Assembly (NCBI GenBank): GCA_042095695.1 | Contig: JBELMP010000021.1 | Location: forward strand, 1 to 23,102 | Direction of reading: 5' to 3' | Source: Maricaulis sp042095695 | Lineage (GTDB): Bacteria; Pseudomonadota; Alphaproteobacteria; Caulobacterales; Maricaulaceae | DNA length: 23,102 bases | In this document: positions 7,397 to 15,888 of the stretch, one piece after another | How positions within the stretch are numbered: the first letter of the stretch is position 1 | Layout of the letters: each line of letters begins with the position of its first letter | Position numbers and translations under genes: made by a program | Notes under the pieces: generated by a model | What the model was told of the DNA's origin: nothing | The model's input: the letters and a program-made list of their open reading frames with translations, nothing else | The model's database searches: none

Positions 7397-8252
7397 GGAC
7401 CGGGTCCATTATCACCAGAAACAGCCCGTGCGTATTGAGCGCCTGCTCCACCGCAGCGCGGTCAAGGATCAAAGCGGATTTGGCCTCAAGTGCAATCCCG
7501 GCGAGACCAGCACGCGCGCACCGTTCAACCGTATCCACACCAATCGTGGGCAGATCAACACGACGCTCCTGCATTGGTTTGGGCATTTTCGCCAGAACGC
7601 CCAGGCGTGCGCCCGGTGCTCCGCGCAGAGCCGATGGCAGCGCGGCAACGCGCTCGAGCATGGCATTCGTGCCCTCCTGGGCCTCGACGGCGAGAACCAG
7701 CCCATTCGCCACAACCGCGCCCTGCCCGATATCCAGTGCGCCAATGTCGCGGGCAATCTCGCAGGCCTTCTCAATATCATTTTGATGCGTGGCTGGATCG
7801 CCCCCCATTGGACCTTGAGAGCCATCCGGCGCGAGCGCGGCATAGATGTCGTGAGCACCGATCACCCGGAAGCCCTGGCCTTCAAATTCCTGGACGACGA
7901 CCCGTATCAGCGCATCATCACCCTTACGCCCCGCCGCCAGCGCCTTGGGCACCATCATGAGACCGCGCGCATCCATTTTCAGCGCCTTGATATCCGGCCG
8001 CGAGACATAGCCTGCAAAACAGATCGTGTCGCATCCGGCCGCCTTCAGGGCTTTCGAGATGCCACCGATCTGTCCGATCGCAATTTCAGCCTGTTCAAAG
8101 CCTTCAAAGTCGCGATCGGCAAAACCGGCGAGGCGAATGATGAAGGGATTGCTTTCTTCTGACGCGCGCGCGAGCTCAAGCGGCAAATCGCCGCCACCGG
8201 CCAGAATGCCCAGCCGCATCCAGGAGGATTGAGGGGTCGGCCCGTCAGTCAT
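7389..8252 (-). CDS. lpxI: UDP-2,3-diacylglucosamine pyrophosphatase LpxI
   Basis: LpxI hydrolyses UDP-2,3-diacylglucosamine to lipid X and UMP, the step done by LpxH in enterobacteria. It is the alphaproteobacterial replacement, first described in Caulobacter. The 287-residue product starts MTDGPTPQSS and then shows the family N-terminus RLGILAGGGDLPLELA, GYVSRPD, KGDDALIRVV, the QGAVVANGLVLAVEA stretch with EGTNAML, and the acidic DLPTIG (233-238), which I take to hold a catalytic-site Asp. The frame stays open further upstream, but the ATG at 8252 is chosen because it overlaps the lpxA stop by exactly 8 nt (ATGACTGA), mirroring the lpxI/lpxB junction. No strong ribosome-binding site precedes it, which fits coupled translation. 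Older annotations would call it DUF1009. Confidence 0.93.
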   Translation of the reverse strand: MTDGPTPQSSWMRLGILAGGGDLPLELARASEESNPFIIRLAGFADRDFEGFEQAEIAIGQIGGISKALKAAGCDTICFAGYVSRPDIKALKMDARGLMMVPKALAAGRKGDDALIRVVVQEFEGQGFRVIGAHDIYAALAPDGSQGPMGGDPATHQNDIEKACEIARDIGALDIGQGAVVANGLVLAVEAQEGTNAMLERVAALPSALRGAPGARLGVLAKMPKPMQERRVDLPTIGVDTVERCARAGLAGIALEAKSALILDRAAVEQALNTHGLFLVIMDPVHE

Positions 8253-9036
8253 GCGGCATGCACAAGGCCCGCTTGGCGTCTGCCCGGATAAAATCGAGAA
8301 TCTCCATGACCGGTGCATTATCGCTATAATCGCGTGCAACATCCTCCAGGCGCTCCTGGAAAGTGCCCTCTTCAGCAAACAGCAAACGGTAGGCGGCCCG
8401 CAAATCGCGAAGCGTATCACGCGGCATGCCGCGGCGTTTGAGACCAACGATATTCAGGCCGGCCAGATGGGCGTGATTCCCGATCACCGATGCATAGGGA
8501 ATAATATCCGATGTCACCATGGCAAGGGCGCCGACAAAGGCGTGCCGGCCGATACGGCTGTTCTGATGCACAGCGACGATACCGCCCAGGATGGCATGAT
8601 CACCGACTGTGGTGCCGCCACCAATAGAGGCCACATTGGCGAAAACGACGCGATCACCGACGACACAATCATGCGCCACATGCGCCCCGACCATGAAATA
8701 GCAATCACTGCCAACACGTGTCGATCCTCGCGCGACCTGCGTTCCTGGATGCATGGTTACATTTTCTCGCAGGATGTTTCGGTCACCAAGGACCAGCGTT
8801 GTGTTTTCGCCCTGATATTTGAAATCCTGCGGCGGATGACCGAGGTGGACGCCGGGATAAAGCAGGCAGTCCTCACCGATTTCCGTCAGACCGGCAATCG
8901 TCACATGCGACATGATGCGACAGCGATCGCCGATAACGGCGCGCGGGCCGATAATGCTGAAAGGCCCAATCTCGACGTCCTCGCCCAGACGAGCGGCGGG
9001 GTCCACAATTGCGGTCGGATGGATTTTATGAGTCAT
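8245..9036 (-). CDS. lpxA: UDP-N-acetylglucosamine O-acyltransferase LpxA
   Basis: LpxA performs the first step of lipid A synthesis, moving a 3-hydroxyacyl chain from ACP to the 3-OH of UDP-GlcNAc. The 263-residue protein is a trimeric left-handed beta-helix. Hexapeptide repeats of the IGxxx type run from about residue 8 to 185, and a helical C-terminal domain carries LAGLNIVGLKRRGM. His122 in AHVAHDC corresponds to the catalytic His125 of the E. coli enzyme. Its ATG overlaps the fabZ stop by 4 nt (ATGA), and its stop overlaps lpxI by 8 nt. The acyl-chain length selected cannot be read reliably from the sequence. Confidence 0.97.
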   Translation of the reverse strand: MTHKIHPTAIVDPAARLGEDVEIGPFSIIGPRAVIGDRCRIMSHVTIAGLTEIGEDCLLYPGVHLGHPPQDFKYQGENTTLVLGDRNILRENVTMHPGTQVARGSTRVGSDCYFMVGAHVAHDCVVGDRVVFANVASIGGGTTVGDHAILGGIVAVHQNSRIGRHAFVGALAMVTSDIIPYASVIGNHAHLAGLNIVGLKRRGMPRDTLRDLRAAYRLLFAEEGTFQERLEDVARDYSDNAPVMEILDFIRADAKRALCMPHD

Positions 9037-9479
9037 GAGCTTTCGATCGCCTTTGCAGAAAATTCCGCCTCGGCGACTTTTGCGCCATCGACGTGAACCT
9101 CACCTTTGAACTTGTATACGCCCAGACGGGACCCGGTGATAACGACCGGCATTCGCAGCAGACACCCAGGCCGGACCGGTGCCCGGAAGCGCGCGCGATC
9201 CGCGCCCAGCAAGACAACCGACAATGCCCCCGGTTCCGCTCCGAGTGATTTGAACATCAAGACAGCACCGGTCTGACCAAGCGCCTCAACCATCAACACG
9301 CCCGGCATGAGCGGATTGCCCGGGAAATGCCCTTGAAAATAGGGCTCATTGACCGTCACAGCCTTGATCCCGGTCAAGGAGCCACCGGGCACATAATCCT
9401 CTGCCGCATCCAGAAGCAGGAAGGGATAGCGGTGTGGCAGCAGCGACTGGATCTCCGCAATTTCAATACGCCCTGACAT
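9033..9479 (-). CDS. fabZ: 3-hydroxyacyl-ACP dehydratase FabZ
   Basis: FabZ removes water from 3-hydroxyacyl-ACP in the fatty-acid elongation cycle and so competes with LpxA and LpxD for hydroxyacyl-ACP. The 148-residue hot-dog protein shows LLPHRYPFLLLD, then the active site NEPYFQGHFPGNPLMPG with catalytic His51, followed by VLMVEALGQTGA with catalytic Glu65. Length is standard. It lies 2 nt after lpxD and overlaps lpxA by 4 nt (ATGA). This places the enzyme that controls the saturated versus hydroxylated acyl pool in the same transcript as the two acyltransferases. Confidence 0.97.
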   Translation of the reverse strand: MSGRIEIAEIQSLLPHRYPFLLLDAAEDYVPGGSLTGIKAVTVNEPYFQGHFPGNPLMPGVLMVEALGQTGAVLMFKSLGAEPGALSVVLLGADRARFRAPVRPGCLLRMPVVITGSRLGVYKFKGEVHVDGAKVAEAEFSAKAIESS

Positions 9480-9481
9480 GC

Positions 9482-10525
9482 TTATTTGCGATCTTTCTTC
9501 CCGGCTTCTCGTGCCTTCACCATGCGCCGCATCTCCGCGACTTCGCGCAAATGCTGTCGCAGGGGTTTGGCAGGTGCCCCGGCATAGACGCCGGCCTCGG
9601 TGATATCCGCCATGACGGCCGCGGCACCGCCAACAGTGACGTCCTCAACAATGGTGATGTGATCCGCGACGCCGACACGACCGCCGAAAACGACATTCCG
9701 CCCGATCCGGGTACTGCCAGAAACACCGGCAAAGGCCGCCATCAAAACGTTTTCCCCAACCTGCACATTATGCGCGATATGGCAGAGATTATCGATCTTG
9801 CAGCGATCACCCAGACGGGTTGCGCCAAACACGCCCCGGTCAATTGTAGAATTCGCGCCGATCGTCACATCATCACCCAATTCCACGCGACCAAGGTGAG
9901 GAACATCAATCGCGCCCTCCTTGGACATTGCTACGCCGAACCCGGCTTCACCAATCACGGCTCCCGCAAGAATGTTGCAATTTTCGCCCAGGTCAGTGCA
10001 TCGCAGACTGGCATTGGCTCCGATACGAGATCCGGCACCGACGCGGCAGCCCGGCCCGATCACGGCGTACGGCGCTATGCGAACACCTTCGCCGATGACC
10101 GCTCCAGCCCCGATAACTGCAAATGGCGAGACCTTCGCTGAGTCAGCGATTTGCGCTTCAGGATGGACCGCGCCCTCGCCGTCGTTTTCCAGCAAGCGAT
10201 AGAGTCGGCCAGCGATCTGGGCGAAGGCGGCGCGTGGAGCAGCATGCACCAGATGGGTTGCCCCGGTGGCGGCAATCCCGTCTGACAATTCCTCCGGGGC
10301 GAACAAAACCACGCCATCCAGCCGAATTTCGCCAGCCGCCTTCAGCAGTTTCGCATTCTCGATATATCCAAGCGTATGAGCCGCCAGCGCATCGAGCGGT
10401 GCAACGTCATGGACAAGGTGATCGCCGGCCCCGGAATCAGAAATCGCCGCACCCGTGAGCGCAGCGATCTCCGAAACCGTTAGCGGGCCAAATCGGTCAT
10501 AAAACCGGTCTTCAGCCACAGTCAT
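9482..10525 (-). CDS. lpxD: UDP-3-O-acylglucosamine N-acyltransferase LpxD
   Basis: LpxD adds the second hydroxyacyl chain, to the amine of UDP-3-O-acylglucosamine, in lipid A synthesis. The 347-residue product has an N-terminal uridine-binding domain (to about residue 110) and a left-handed beta-helix of hexapeptide repeats (about 120-310). The catalytic motif CHIAHNV carries His249 and His252; His252 aligns with the catalytic His of the family. A basic C-terminal helix follows. The ATG at 10525 (MTVAEDRFYD) is preferred because it leaves 7 nt after skp. An ATG 26 codons further up would overlap skp by 71 nt and adds a basic, low-complexity stretch unlike other LpxD N-termini. fabZ begins 2 nt downstream. 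Confidence 0.95.
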   Translation of the reverse strand: MTVAEDRFYDRFGPLTVSEIAALTGAAISDSGAGDHLVHDVAPLDALAAHTLGYIENAKLLKAAGEIRLDGVVLFAPEELSDGIAATGATHLVHAAPRAAFAQIAGRLYRLLENDGEGAVHPEAQIADSAKVSPFAVIGAGAVIGEGVRIAPYAVIGPGCRVGAGSRIGANASLRCTDLGENCNILAGAVIGEAGFGVAMSKEGAIDVPHLGRVELGDDVTIGANSTIDRGVFGATRLGDRCKIDNLCHIAHNVQVGENVLMAAFAGVSGSTRIGRNVVFGGRVGVADHITIVEDVTVGGAAAVMADITEAGVYAGAPAKPLRQHLREVAEMRRMVKAREAGKKDRK

Positions 10526-10532
10526 GTCCAGT

Positions 10533-11117
10533 TTATTCCGCTGCTTCCGCGCCTTCCTGCGGGAGACGGACCCGGTTAACCGGAACCGTCGGCAGGCGCT
10601 CATTGAGAAGGGCTACAACAGCTTCGCTGATGTCAACACTCGGGCTGGCGAAAACCAGATTGGAACGATCAATCAGAACATCGATGGAGCGTTGTGCTAC
10701 AACCTCCTCGAGGATCGGACCGAGCGCCTCGTAAACCGGCCGCATGGCCTGACGCTCCGTCGCGACCAGCTCCTGCTGACGGACACGGCGCGCGATTTCA
10801 AACTGCTGAGCCTGGGCATTCAGGGCTTCGATCCGCTGCATCAGGTCCGGACGCTGCTGCACAGCCTGCGGGGTCATGGACGCGGTTTCCGCGTTGAGCG
10901 CCTCGGTTTCTTGCTGGATCGGCTGGCCCATGGCAGCGAGCTCTGCATCGATTTCCTGCGCAATTGCAGCGATACGTGTTGCGATATGCTGGCCGACGGA
11001 ACTTTCGCGGAGCACGCGCTCCTCGTTCATAACGGCAATATTTGTCTGCGCTGCAGCAGCGGCACCGAGCGTGAGAATCGCCACCGGCAGGAGCAGGAGA
11101 GATTTGAGAAATTTCAT
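10533..11117 (-). CDS. skp: Periplasmic chaperone of the Skp/OmpH family
   Basis: Skp proteins hold unfolded outer-membrane proteins in the periplasm and pass them to the Bam complex. The 194-residue precursor begins with a clear Sec signal peptide (MKFLKSLLLLPVAILTLG, Ala-rich, cleavage probably after about residue 23). A short beta strand (TNIAVMNEERVL), a long Gln/Glu/Ala-rich helical section (about 45-130) forming the tentacle, and a closing DVLIDRSNLVFASPSVDIS segment complete the OmpH fold. The C-terminal tail is Pro/Glu-rich and longer than the core fold requires. It lies 3 nt after bamA and 7 nt before lpxD; bamA-skp-lpxD is a widely conserved order. Confidence 0.92.
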   Translation of the reverse strand: MKFLKSLLLLPVAILTLGAAAAAQTNIAVMNEERVLRESSVGQHIATRIAAIAQEIDAELAAMGQPIQQETEALNAETASMTPQAVQQRPDLMQRIEALNAQAQQFEIARRVRQQELVATERQAMRPVYEALGPILEEVVAQRSIDVLIDRSNLVFASPSVDISEAVVALLNERLPTVPVNRVRLPQEGAEAAE

Positions 11118-11120
11118 AAC

Positions 11121-13478
11121 TTAGAACCCTGTTCGAGTGCTGAAACGGAAGAACTCACGATTATCGTACTCTTCCGACATAAAGGCTTCGGCGAAGTCAA
11201 AACGCACCGGTCCGAAAGGCGAATCCCAGAAAATACTGATGCCGGCAGACGCTCGCATTGCGAGGTCATCGACTGTGAAGACCGCGCTATCGGCTTCATC
11301 AATCTGGTCGACCGCATCCAGCAATCCAAGCGTACCAAATTCTGTGAATAGGCTGCCTCGAATGCCATATTGTTCCGGTAGTCCCGTCGGGAAGGTGAGT
11401 TCAAGTGCGCCAATTGCATAAAGCCGGCCACCGAGAGCATCGCCCCGCACAAGCTCATCCGTATCGGGATTACGGGTCACTGCGCGCGGGCCAATACCAC
11501 CGACTTCAAATCCTCGGAAAGTGTTCCCACCCTTGAAGAAACGGTCATTGATCCGAATGGAATCACCGCCCCAGCCAAGGATAAATCCGCTATCCATCGA
11601 CAGGCTTGCCGTCCACCCCGGAGCCAGTCCGCGATAGAAATCAGCCTGAACTTCTGTGCGAACATAACGCACATCGCCGCCCACGCCGGCGAAATCCTGG
11701 TTCAAACTGAAACGAAATCCGCGGGTCGGCTCAATCGGGTCATTGATCCGGTTCCAGGCGAAGGAATAGCCGACAACGGACGTTGCGCGCTCACCCGCCT
11801 GGTCGATCAATGCGGTCGACGCGCTCGAGAAGACGCGAACATCATCTGTCCGGTAAGTATAGCGCAGCTGAAGATTGGTTTGCGCGGTCACCGGGAAGCC
11901 GAGCCGCAGGCTCGCACCGGTCGATTCAGTCTGGAAAGAGGCTTCGGTAATAAAGTCCGAATTGACCCGGAACAGGTCGAAGCCCGCCGCCATATTCCGA
12001 TCCATGAAGCGCGGTTCGGTGAAACGGATATCGATGGTTTCACGGAAACCACTGGCCGAGACACGGAAGCGAAGGAATTGACCGCGCCCCCGAAGATTCC
12101 GCTCGGAAATCGAGAAATCGACCAGGAAACTATCCGTCGACGAGAAGCCCGCGCCAAAGGCAAGCTCACCAGTGGGCTGCTCGCTCACATCAACCTGGAG
12201 CCGCGCACGGTCAGGAGAGGAGCCCGGCGTCTCGGTGATTTCCACCTCTTCGAAAAAGCCGAGACGGCGCACATTATTGCGTGAACGGTCAATCAGGACA
12301 CGGTTGAAAGCGTCGCCTTCCACCACATCCAGCTCGCGACGGATAACCCGATCAAGCGTCCGTGTGTTGTTCACGATATCAATGCGTTCGATATAAACGC
12401 GCGGCCCTTCATCGATCACGAATTCGAGGTCAACGGTCCGGGTTTCGCGATTGCGGCCGGACATGGGACGAACATTTACAAAGGCATAGCCCGACGCACC
12501 CGCAGCGAAGGTCAGCGCGTCGATGGCGGCCTCAATCTGATCAGCCTGATAAATGTCGCCGCTCGCCATCGGCAGGATGGCCTCAAGATATTCAGACGAC
12601 AAATCATCGATCTCTGAGCGCACTGTGACGTCGCCGAAGGTGTAAATCTCACCCTCATCAATCGTGATGGTGATGTAGAAGTTTTCCTGGTCCGGCGTCA
12701 GCTCAGCAACCGAGGACAGGACACGGAAATTCGCATAGCCCTGGTTCTGGTAGAATTGCCGCAGCAATTCGCGGTCATACTCGAGACGATCAGGGTCGTA
12801 ATTGTCGTTCGAGCTAAAGAAACGCCACCAGCGTGATTCCCGTGTGACCAGTTCACGACGCAGACGTCGATCGGAAAAGGCCTCATTGCCGATGAAGTTG
12901 ATCCGCGTCACACCGGTGACCGGTCCTTCGGAAATCTCGAAGATCAGATCAACGCGATTTTGTTCCTGCTCGATGATTTTCGGGGTCACCGTAGCGGCAA
13001 AACGGCCAGAGCGACGATAAACCTCGATAATACGCTGCACATCAGACTGCACGCGCGCCCGGGTGAAAATCGCCCGCGGCTGCGCCTGAATCTCGTCCGT
13101 GATCTTGTCCTCGGAGATCGCGTTATTCCCTTCCAGGACAACGCGGTTGATGATCGGGTTCTCCTGAACACGGACGATAACAATCTCGCCCCGATCCTCG
13201 ATTTGAACATCGGAAAATAACCCGGTCGCAAACAAGGTCTGGATCGACAGGTTGATCGATTGCGGATCTGCAATCTGTCCCGGCTGGATAAGAAGATAGG
13301 AGATCACCGTATCGGCTTCGACACGCTGGTTTCCGGAAACGAGGATCTGACGAATGATGGCCTGCTGGGGTGCCACGTCCTCAGACACGGCAGGCGCCGA
13401 CGCATCCTGCGCGTAAGCGACCGACCCGAAGCCGATCAACATCAAGGCTGCCAAGAGCTTACGCAAAACACTCACCAT
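11121..13478 (-). CDS. bamA: Outer-membrane protein assembly factor BamA (Omp85)
   Basis: BamA is the essential insertase that folds beta-barrel proteins into the outer membrane. The 785-residue precursor has a signal peptide ending VAYA-QD (about residue 23) and a short linker. Five POTRA domains follow, at about 40-107, 108-187, 188-277, 278-357 and 360-435. A 16-stranded barrel runs from about 437 to the end, with the loop-6 motif FRGF (654-657, the VRGF-like signature), and the protein ends on a Phe as expected for an outer-membrane insertion signal. The start is the ATG at 13478; the Shine-Dalgarno sequence is weak. It lies 26 nt after rseP, 3 nt before skp. Confidence 0.97.
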   Translation of the reverse strand: MVSVLRKLLAALMLIGFGSVAYAQDASAPAVSEDVAPQQAIIRQILVSGNQRVEADTVISYLLIQPGQIADPQSINLSIQTLFATGLFSDVQIEDRGEIVIVRVQENPIINRVVLEGNNAISEDKITDEIQAQPRAIFTRARVQSDVQRIIEVYRRSGRFAATVTPKIIEQEQNRVDLIFEISEGPVTGVTRINFIGNEAFSDRRLRRELVTRESRWWRFFSSNDNYDPDRLEYDRELLRQFYQNQGYANFRVLSSVAELTPDQENFYITITIDEGEIYTFGDVTVRSEIDDLSSEYLEAILPMASGDIYQADQIEAAIDALTFAAGASGYAFVNVRPMSGRNRETRTVDLEFVIDEGPRVYIERIDIVNNTRTLDRVIRRELDVVEGDAFNRVLIDRSRNNVRRLGFFEEVEITETPGSSPDRARLQVDVSEQPTGELAFGAGFSSTDSFLVDFSISERNLRGRGQFLRFRVSASGFRETIDIRFTEPRFMDRNMAAGFDLFRVNSDFITEASFQTESTGASLRLGFPVTAQTNLQLRYTYRTDDVRVFSSASTALIDQAGERATSVVGYSFAWNRINDPIEPTRGFRFSLNQDFAGVGGDVRYVRTEVQADFYRGLAPGWTASLSMDSGFILGWGGDSIRINDRFFKGGNTFRGFEVGGIGPRAVTRNPDTDELVRGDALGGRLYAIGALELTFPTGLPEQYGIRGSLFTEFGTLGLLDAVDQIDEADSAVFTVDDLAMRASAGISIFWDSPFGPVRFDFAEAFMSEEYDNREFFRFSTRTGF

Positions 13479-13504
13479 GGAAGATCGCCGCTTTCTCCGC
13501 CCGG

Positions 13505-14683
13505 TCAGAAGAACTGACTGAGCTTGTAATTAATATCGTTCCACGTGGCTAAAAGCATCATCCCGAGCACAAGTGCAAGCCCCAAGCGGAAACCAATCGC
13601 TTGTGCTTGCATGCTCAGCGGGCGACGCGCCACAGCCTCATATGCGTAATACACCAAATGCCCGCCGTCGAGGATGGGTATCGGTAACAAGTTCACCAAT
13701 CCCAGCCCAACCGAGAGAAACCCTGCCAATTGTACGAGATTAAGGATCAGTAAGGTGGCGCTCTCAGCCGCGTTTGAACCCGATTCCACACTGATGGAGG
13801 CGGCCTGCCCGGCCGTCTCTGCAATCCCAACCGGGCCGTTCAGCAATGCGGTCGACGCCTGTCCGGTAATAATGCTACCGACATAACGCCCAGTCATCGA
13901 GATTGTGGACCAGGTCCGGTCAACACCATAGGCAATCCCGTCAAACAAGCCGAAAGACCGACCATCCGCAGTGCCAGTGACGGAAGAAAGACCCAGACGC
14001 GCAAAGGTCCGTGTGCCACCGAATTGATCCTCGACCTGCGTCTCCCGCGGCGTCGCCATCAACGTCATTTCCGAGCCATTGCGCTCGATACGAAACTCCA
14101 GCGGCTGGGAACCGCGCCAGACGATTTCCTGGGTCAGCTCGGCAAACCCGTCAATCTGGCGGCCATTAACCGACAGGATGCGATCACCGGCTTGGAAACC
14201 CGCCTCCTCGGCCGCACTATCTTCGACGACTTGTCCAACGACGGCCTCACGATAGCCGGGATCACCGATCGAGATGGCGAGCGCCGAAAATATGAAAATA
14301 GCCAGAATGAAATTCGCGATCGGACCGGCCGCCGTGATAAATGAGCGCTGCCAGACCGGTTTGAAATGATAGCATTTTTCGGCATCCGGCCCCATGCGCT
14401 GACGCATTTGGGCGAGCTTTTCCTGGTCCGGCTCGCTCGCCGCTCCGGCATCGCCCAGAAAGCGTACATAACCGCCCAGCGGAAAGGCGGCCAACCGCCA
14501 TACCGTGCCGTGCTTGTCGCGCCAGGAGAATAACGTCGGGCCAAACCCCATTGAAAACGCTTCAGCGTGAACACCGCACCAGCGACCGGCCCAGTAATGC
14601 CCGAGCTCATGAATCACCACGACAAGCGAGATCACGAAGCCGAAGGAAAAAACGGTCAAGAATACGGTTTCAATCAAACTCAT
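13505..14683 (-). CDS. rseP: Site-2 intramembrane zinc metalloprotease RseP (M50; MmpA-type)
   Basis: RseP cuts membrane-anchored regulators within the bilayer, for example anti-sigma factors in E. coli; in Caulobacter the orthologue MmpA cleaves PodJ. The 392-residue product has HELGH (25-29) in the first transmembrane helix and AAGPIANF near 118. A single PDZ domain spans about 145-215, LNGPVGI starts at 281, and the second metal-site motif LPIPILDGG (333-341) lies in a membrane segment. The ATG at 14683 is chosen because it gives an ATGA overlap with the dxr stop; a TTG four codons further up is the alternative. E. coli RseP has two PDZ domains, while one is the common form in this lineage. 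The substrate cannot be named from this window. Confidence 0.94.
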   Translation of the reverse strand: MSLIETVFLTVFSFGFVISLVVVIHELGHYWAGRWCGVHAEAFSMGFGPTLFSWRDKHGTVWRLAAFPLGGYVRFLGDAGAASEPDQEKLAQMRQRMGPDAEKCYHFKPVWQRSFITAAGPIANFILAIFIFSALAISIGDPGYREAVVGQVVEDSAAEEAGFQAGDRILSVNGRQIDGFAELTQEIVWRGSQPLEFRIERNGSEMTLMATPRETQVEDQFGGTRTFARLGLSSVTGTADGRSFGLFDGIAYGVDRTWSTISMTGRYVGSIITGQASTALLNGPVGIAETAGQAASISVESGSNAAESATLLILNLVQLAGFLSVGLGLVNLLPIPILDGGHLVYYAYEAVARRPLSMQAQAIGFRLGLALVLGMMLLATWNDINYKLSQFF

Positions 14684-15888
14684 CTGGACACCCAAACTCG
14701 ATCCTGCATCACTGACCCGTCAATCAAGTCACGTGCCAGTTTTCTGGCGCGAGCATCAATGGCGAACACATCATCAAACGCCTGCACGGAGCGCGGCATG
14801 TCTGCATCCTTGCCAGCCCGGTCGAGAACCTCTGCAACACAGGCGGAGATGTCAAGAAAGCCTATTCTGTCCTTCAAGAAGGCCTCAACTGCTATTTCAT
14901 TCGCCGCATTGAGCACTGCGGGCGCGAGGCCGCCTGCCTCAATCGCCTGACGCGCCAGGGCGAGTGCCGGGAACCGCGATTCGCTCGGCGCTTCAAAATC
15001 CAGCCGCGACAGTTCGGCAAGGCTTAGCGGCTCAACCGGCGCGTCCATACGCTTGGGCCAGGCGAGCGCGTGCGCAATCGGCGTTCGCATATCCGGCGAA
15101 CCAAGCTGCGCCAGAACGCTGCCATCACAATAGTGAACAAGGCCATGAATAATGGATTGCGGGTGAACTACCACATCGACCTGGGTGTGCGGCAAGTCGA
15201 ACAGCCAGCAGGCTTCGATGACTTCCAGCCCCTTATTCATCATGGTCGCACTGTCGATGGAGATCTTGGCGCCCATCTCCCAGGTCGGATGCGCCAGCGC
15301 ATCAGCCCGGCGCGCCGCTGCCATAGTCGCGGTCGAGGCCGTTCTGAAGGGCCCGCCTGAGGCGGTCAGGGTGATTTTTGAAATCTGATCGCGCTGATCG
15401 GACGCAAACACCTGGAAGATCGCATTATGCTCACTATCGACCGGCAGCAAATCCGCCCCGCTCCTGCGTGCCTCTTCCATAAACAAGCCACCGGCACAGA
15501 CCAGGCATTCCTTGTTTGCAAAAGCGAGTGAGCCGCCCTGGCGCAAGGCCGAGAGGGTCGGCTTCAGCCCCGCCGCCCCGACAATGGCCGCCATCACCCA
15601 GTCGGCAGATCGTGCGCCAGCCGCCTCGACAGCGTCCGCGCCAAGACCAATCTCAATCCCGCTGCCGGCAAGCGCCGTCCGCAATAACTCGCCGCCCTGC
15701 TCGTCGGCCAGTGCGACAAATTCCGGCCGGAATTTCAGCGCCAGCTCCGCCAGCGCTGCTGCATTCGTATTGGCGGTGAGCGCAACGAGCTCGAAACTGC
15801 CAGGCGAAGCGCGCTCGACAAGGTCCAGGGTCGCAGCGCCGACCGAGCCGGTCGCTCCTAGAACGCTTATCCGCCGGGGCATGCTCAT
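14680..15888 (-). CDS. dxr: 1-deoxy-D-xylulose 5-phosphate reductoisomerase (MEP pathway)
   Basis: Dxr converts DXP to 2-C-methylerythritol 4-phosphate with NADPH and a divalent metal, the committed step of isoprenoid synthesis. The 402-residue product shows the nucleotide loop GATGSVG (11-17), ANKE (124-127), the metal-binding DSEH (151-154), SGGPFR (177-182) and MNKGLE (217-222), in the right order and spacing. The ATG at 15888 overlaps the cdsA stop as ATGA; an ATG at 15897 would add three residues and cannot be excluded. The downstream overlap with rseP is also ATGA. Its product stream supplies UppS, encoded two genes upstream in the same run. Confidence 0.97.
   Translation of the reverse strand: MSMPRRISVLGATGSVGAATLDLVERASPGSFELVALTANTNAAALAELALKFRPEFVALADEQGGELLRTALAGSGIEIGLGADAVEAAGARSADWVMAAIVGAAGLKPTLSALRQGGSLAFANKECLVCAGGLFMEEARRSGADLLPVDSEHNAIFQVFASDQRDQISKITLTASGGPFRTASTATMAAARRADALAHPTWEMGAKISIDSATMMNKGLEVIEACWLFDLPHTQVDVVVHPQSIIHGLVHYCDGSVLAQLGSPDMRTPIAHALAWPKRMDAPVEPLSLAELSRLDFEAPSESRFPALALARQAIEAGGLAPAVLNAANEIAVEAFLKDRIGFLDISACVAEVLDRAGKDADMPRSVQAFDDVFAIDARARKLARDLIDGSVMQDRVWVSR

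Noticed and set aside
8253..8447. A 65-codon upstream extension of lpxI from 8447.
   Set aside because: It would lie entirely within lpxA, and the LpxI family begins just before RLGILAGGG, matching the start at 8252.
10526..10603. N-terminal extension of lpxD from an ATG at 10603.
   Set aside because: It would overlap skp by 71 nt and adds 26 basic residues unlike LpxD. The ATG at 10525 fits the spacing of the run.
13538..13548. GTTCCACGTGG resembles half of a ParB parS site.
   Set aside because: Only the core and one arm match, the other arm does not. The bases encode Ala-Thr-Trp-Asn-Asp in the C-terminus of RseP, and no par genes are near.
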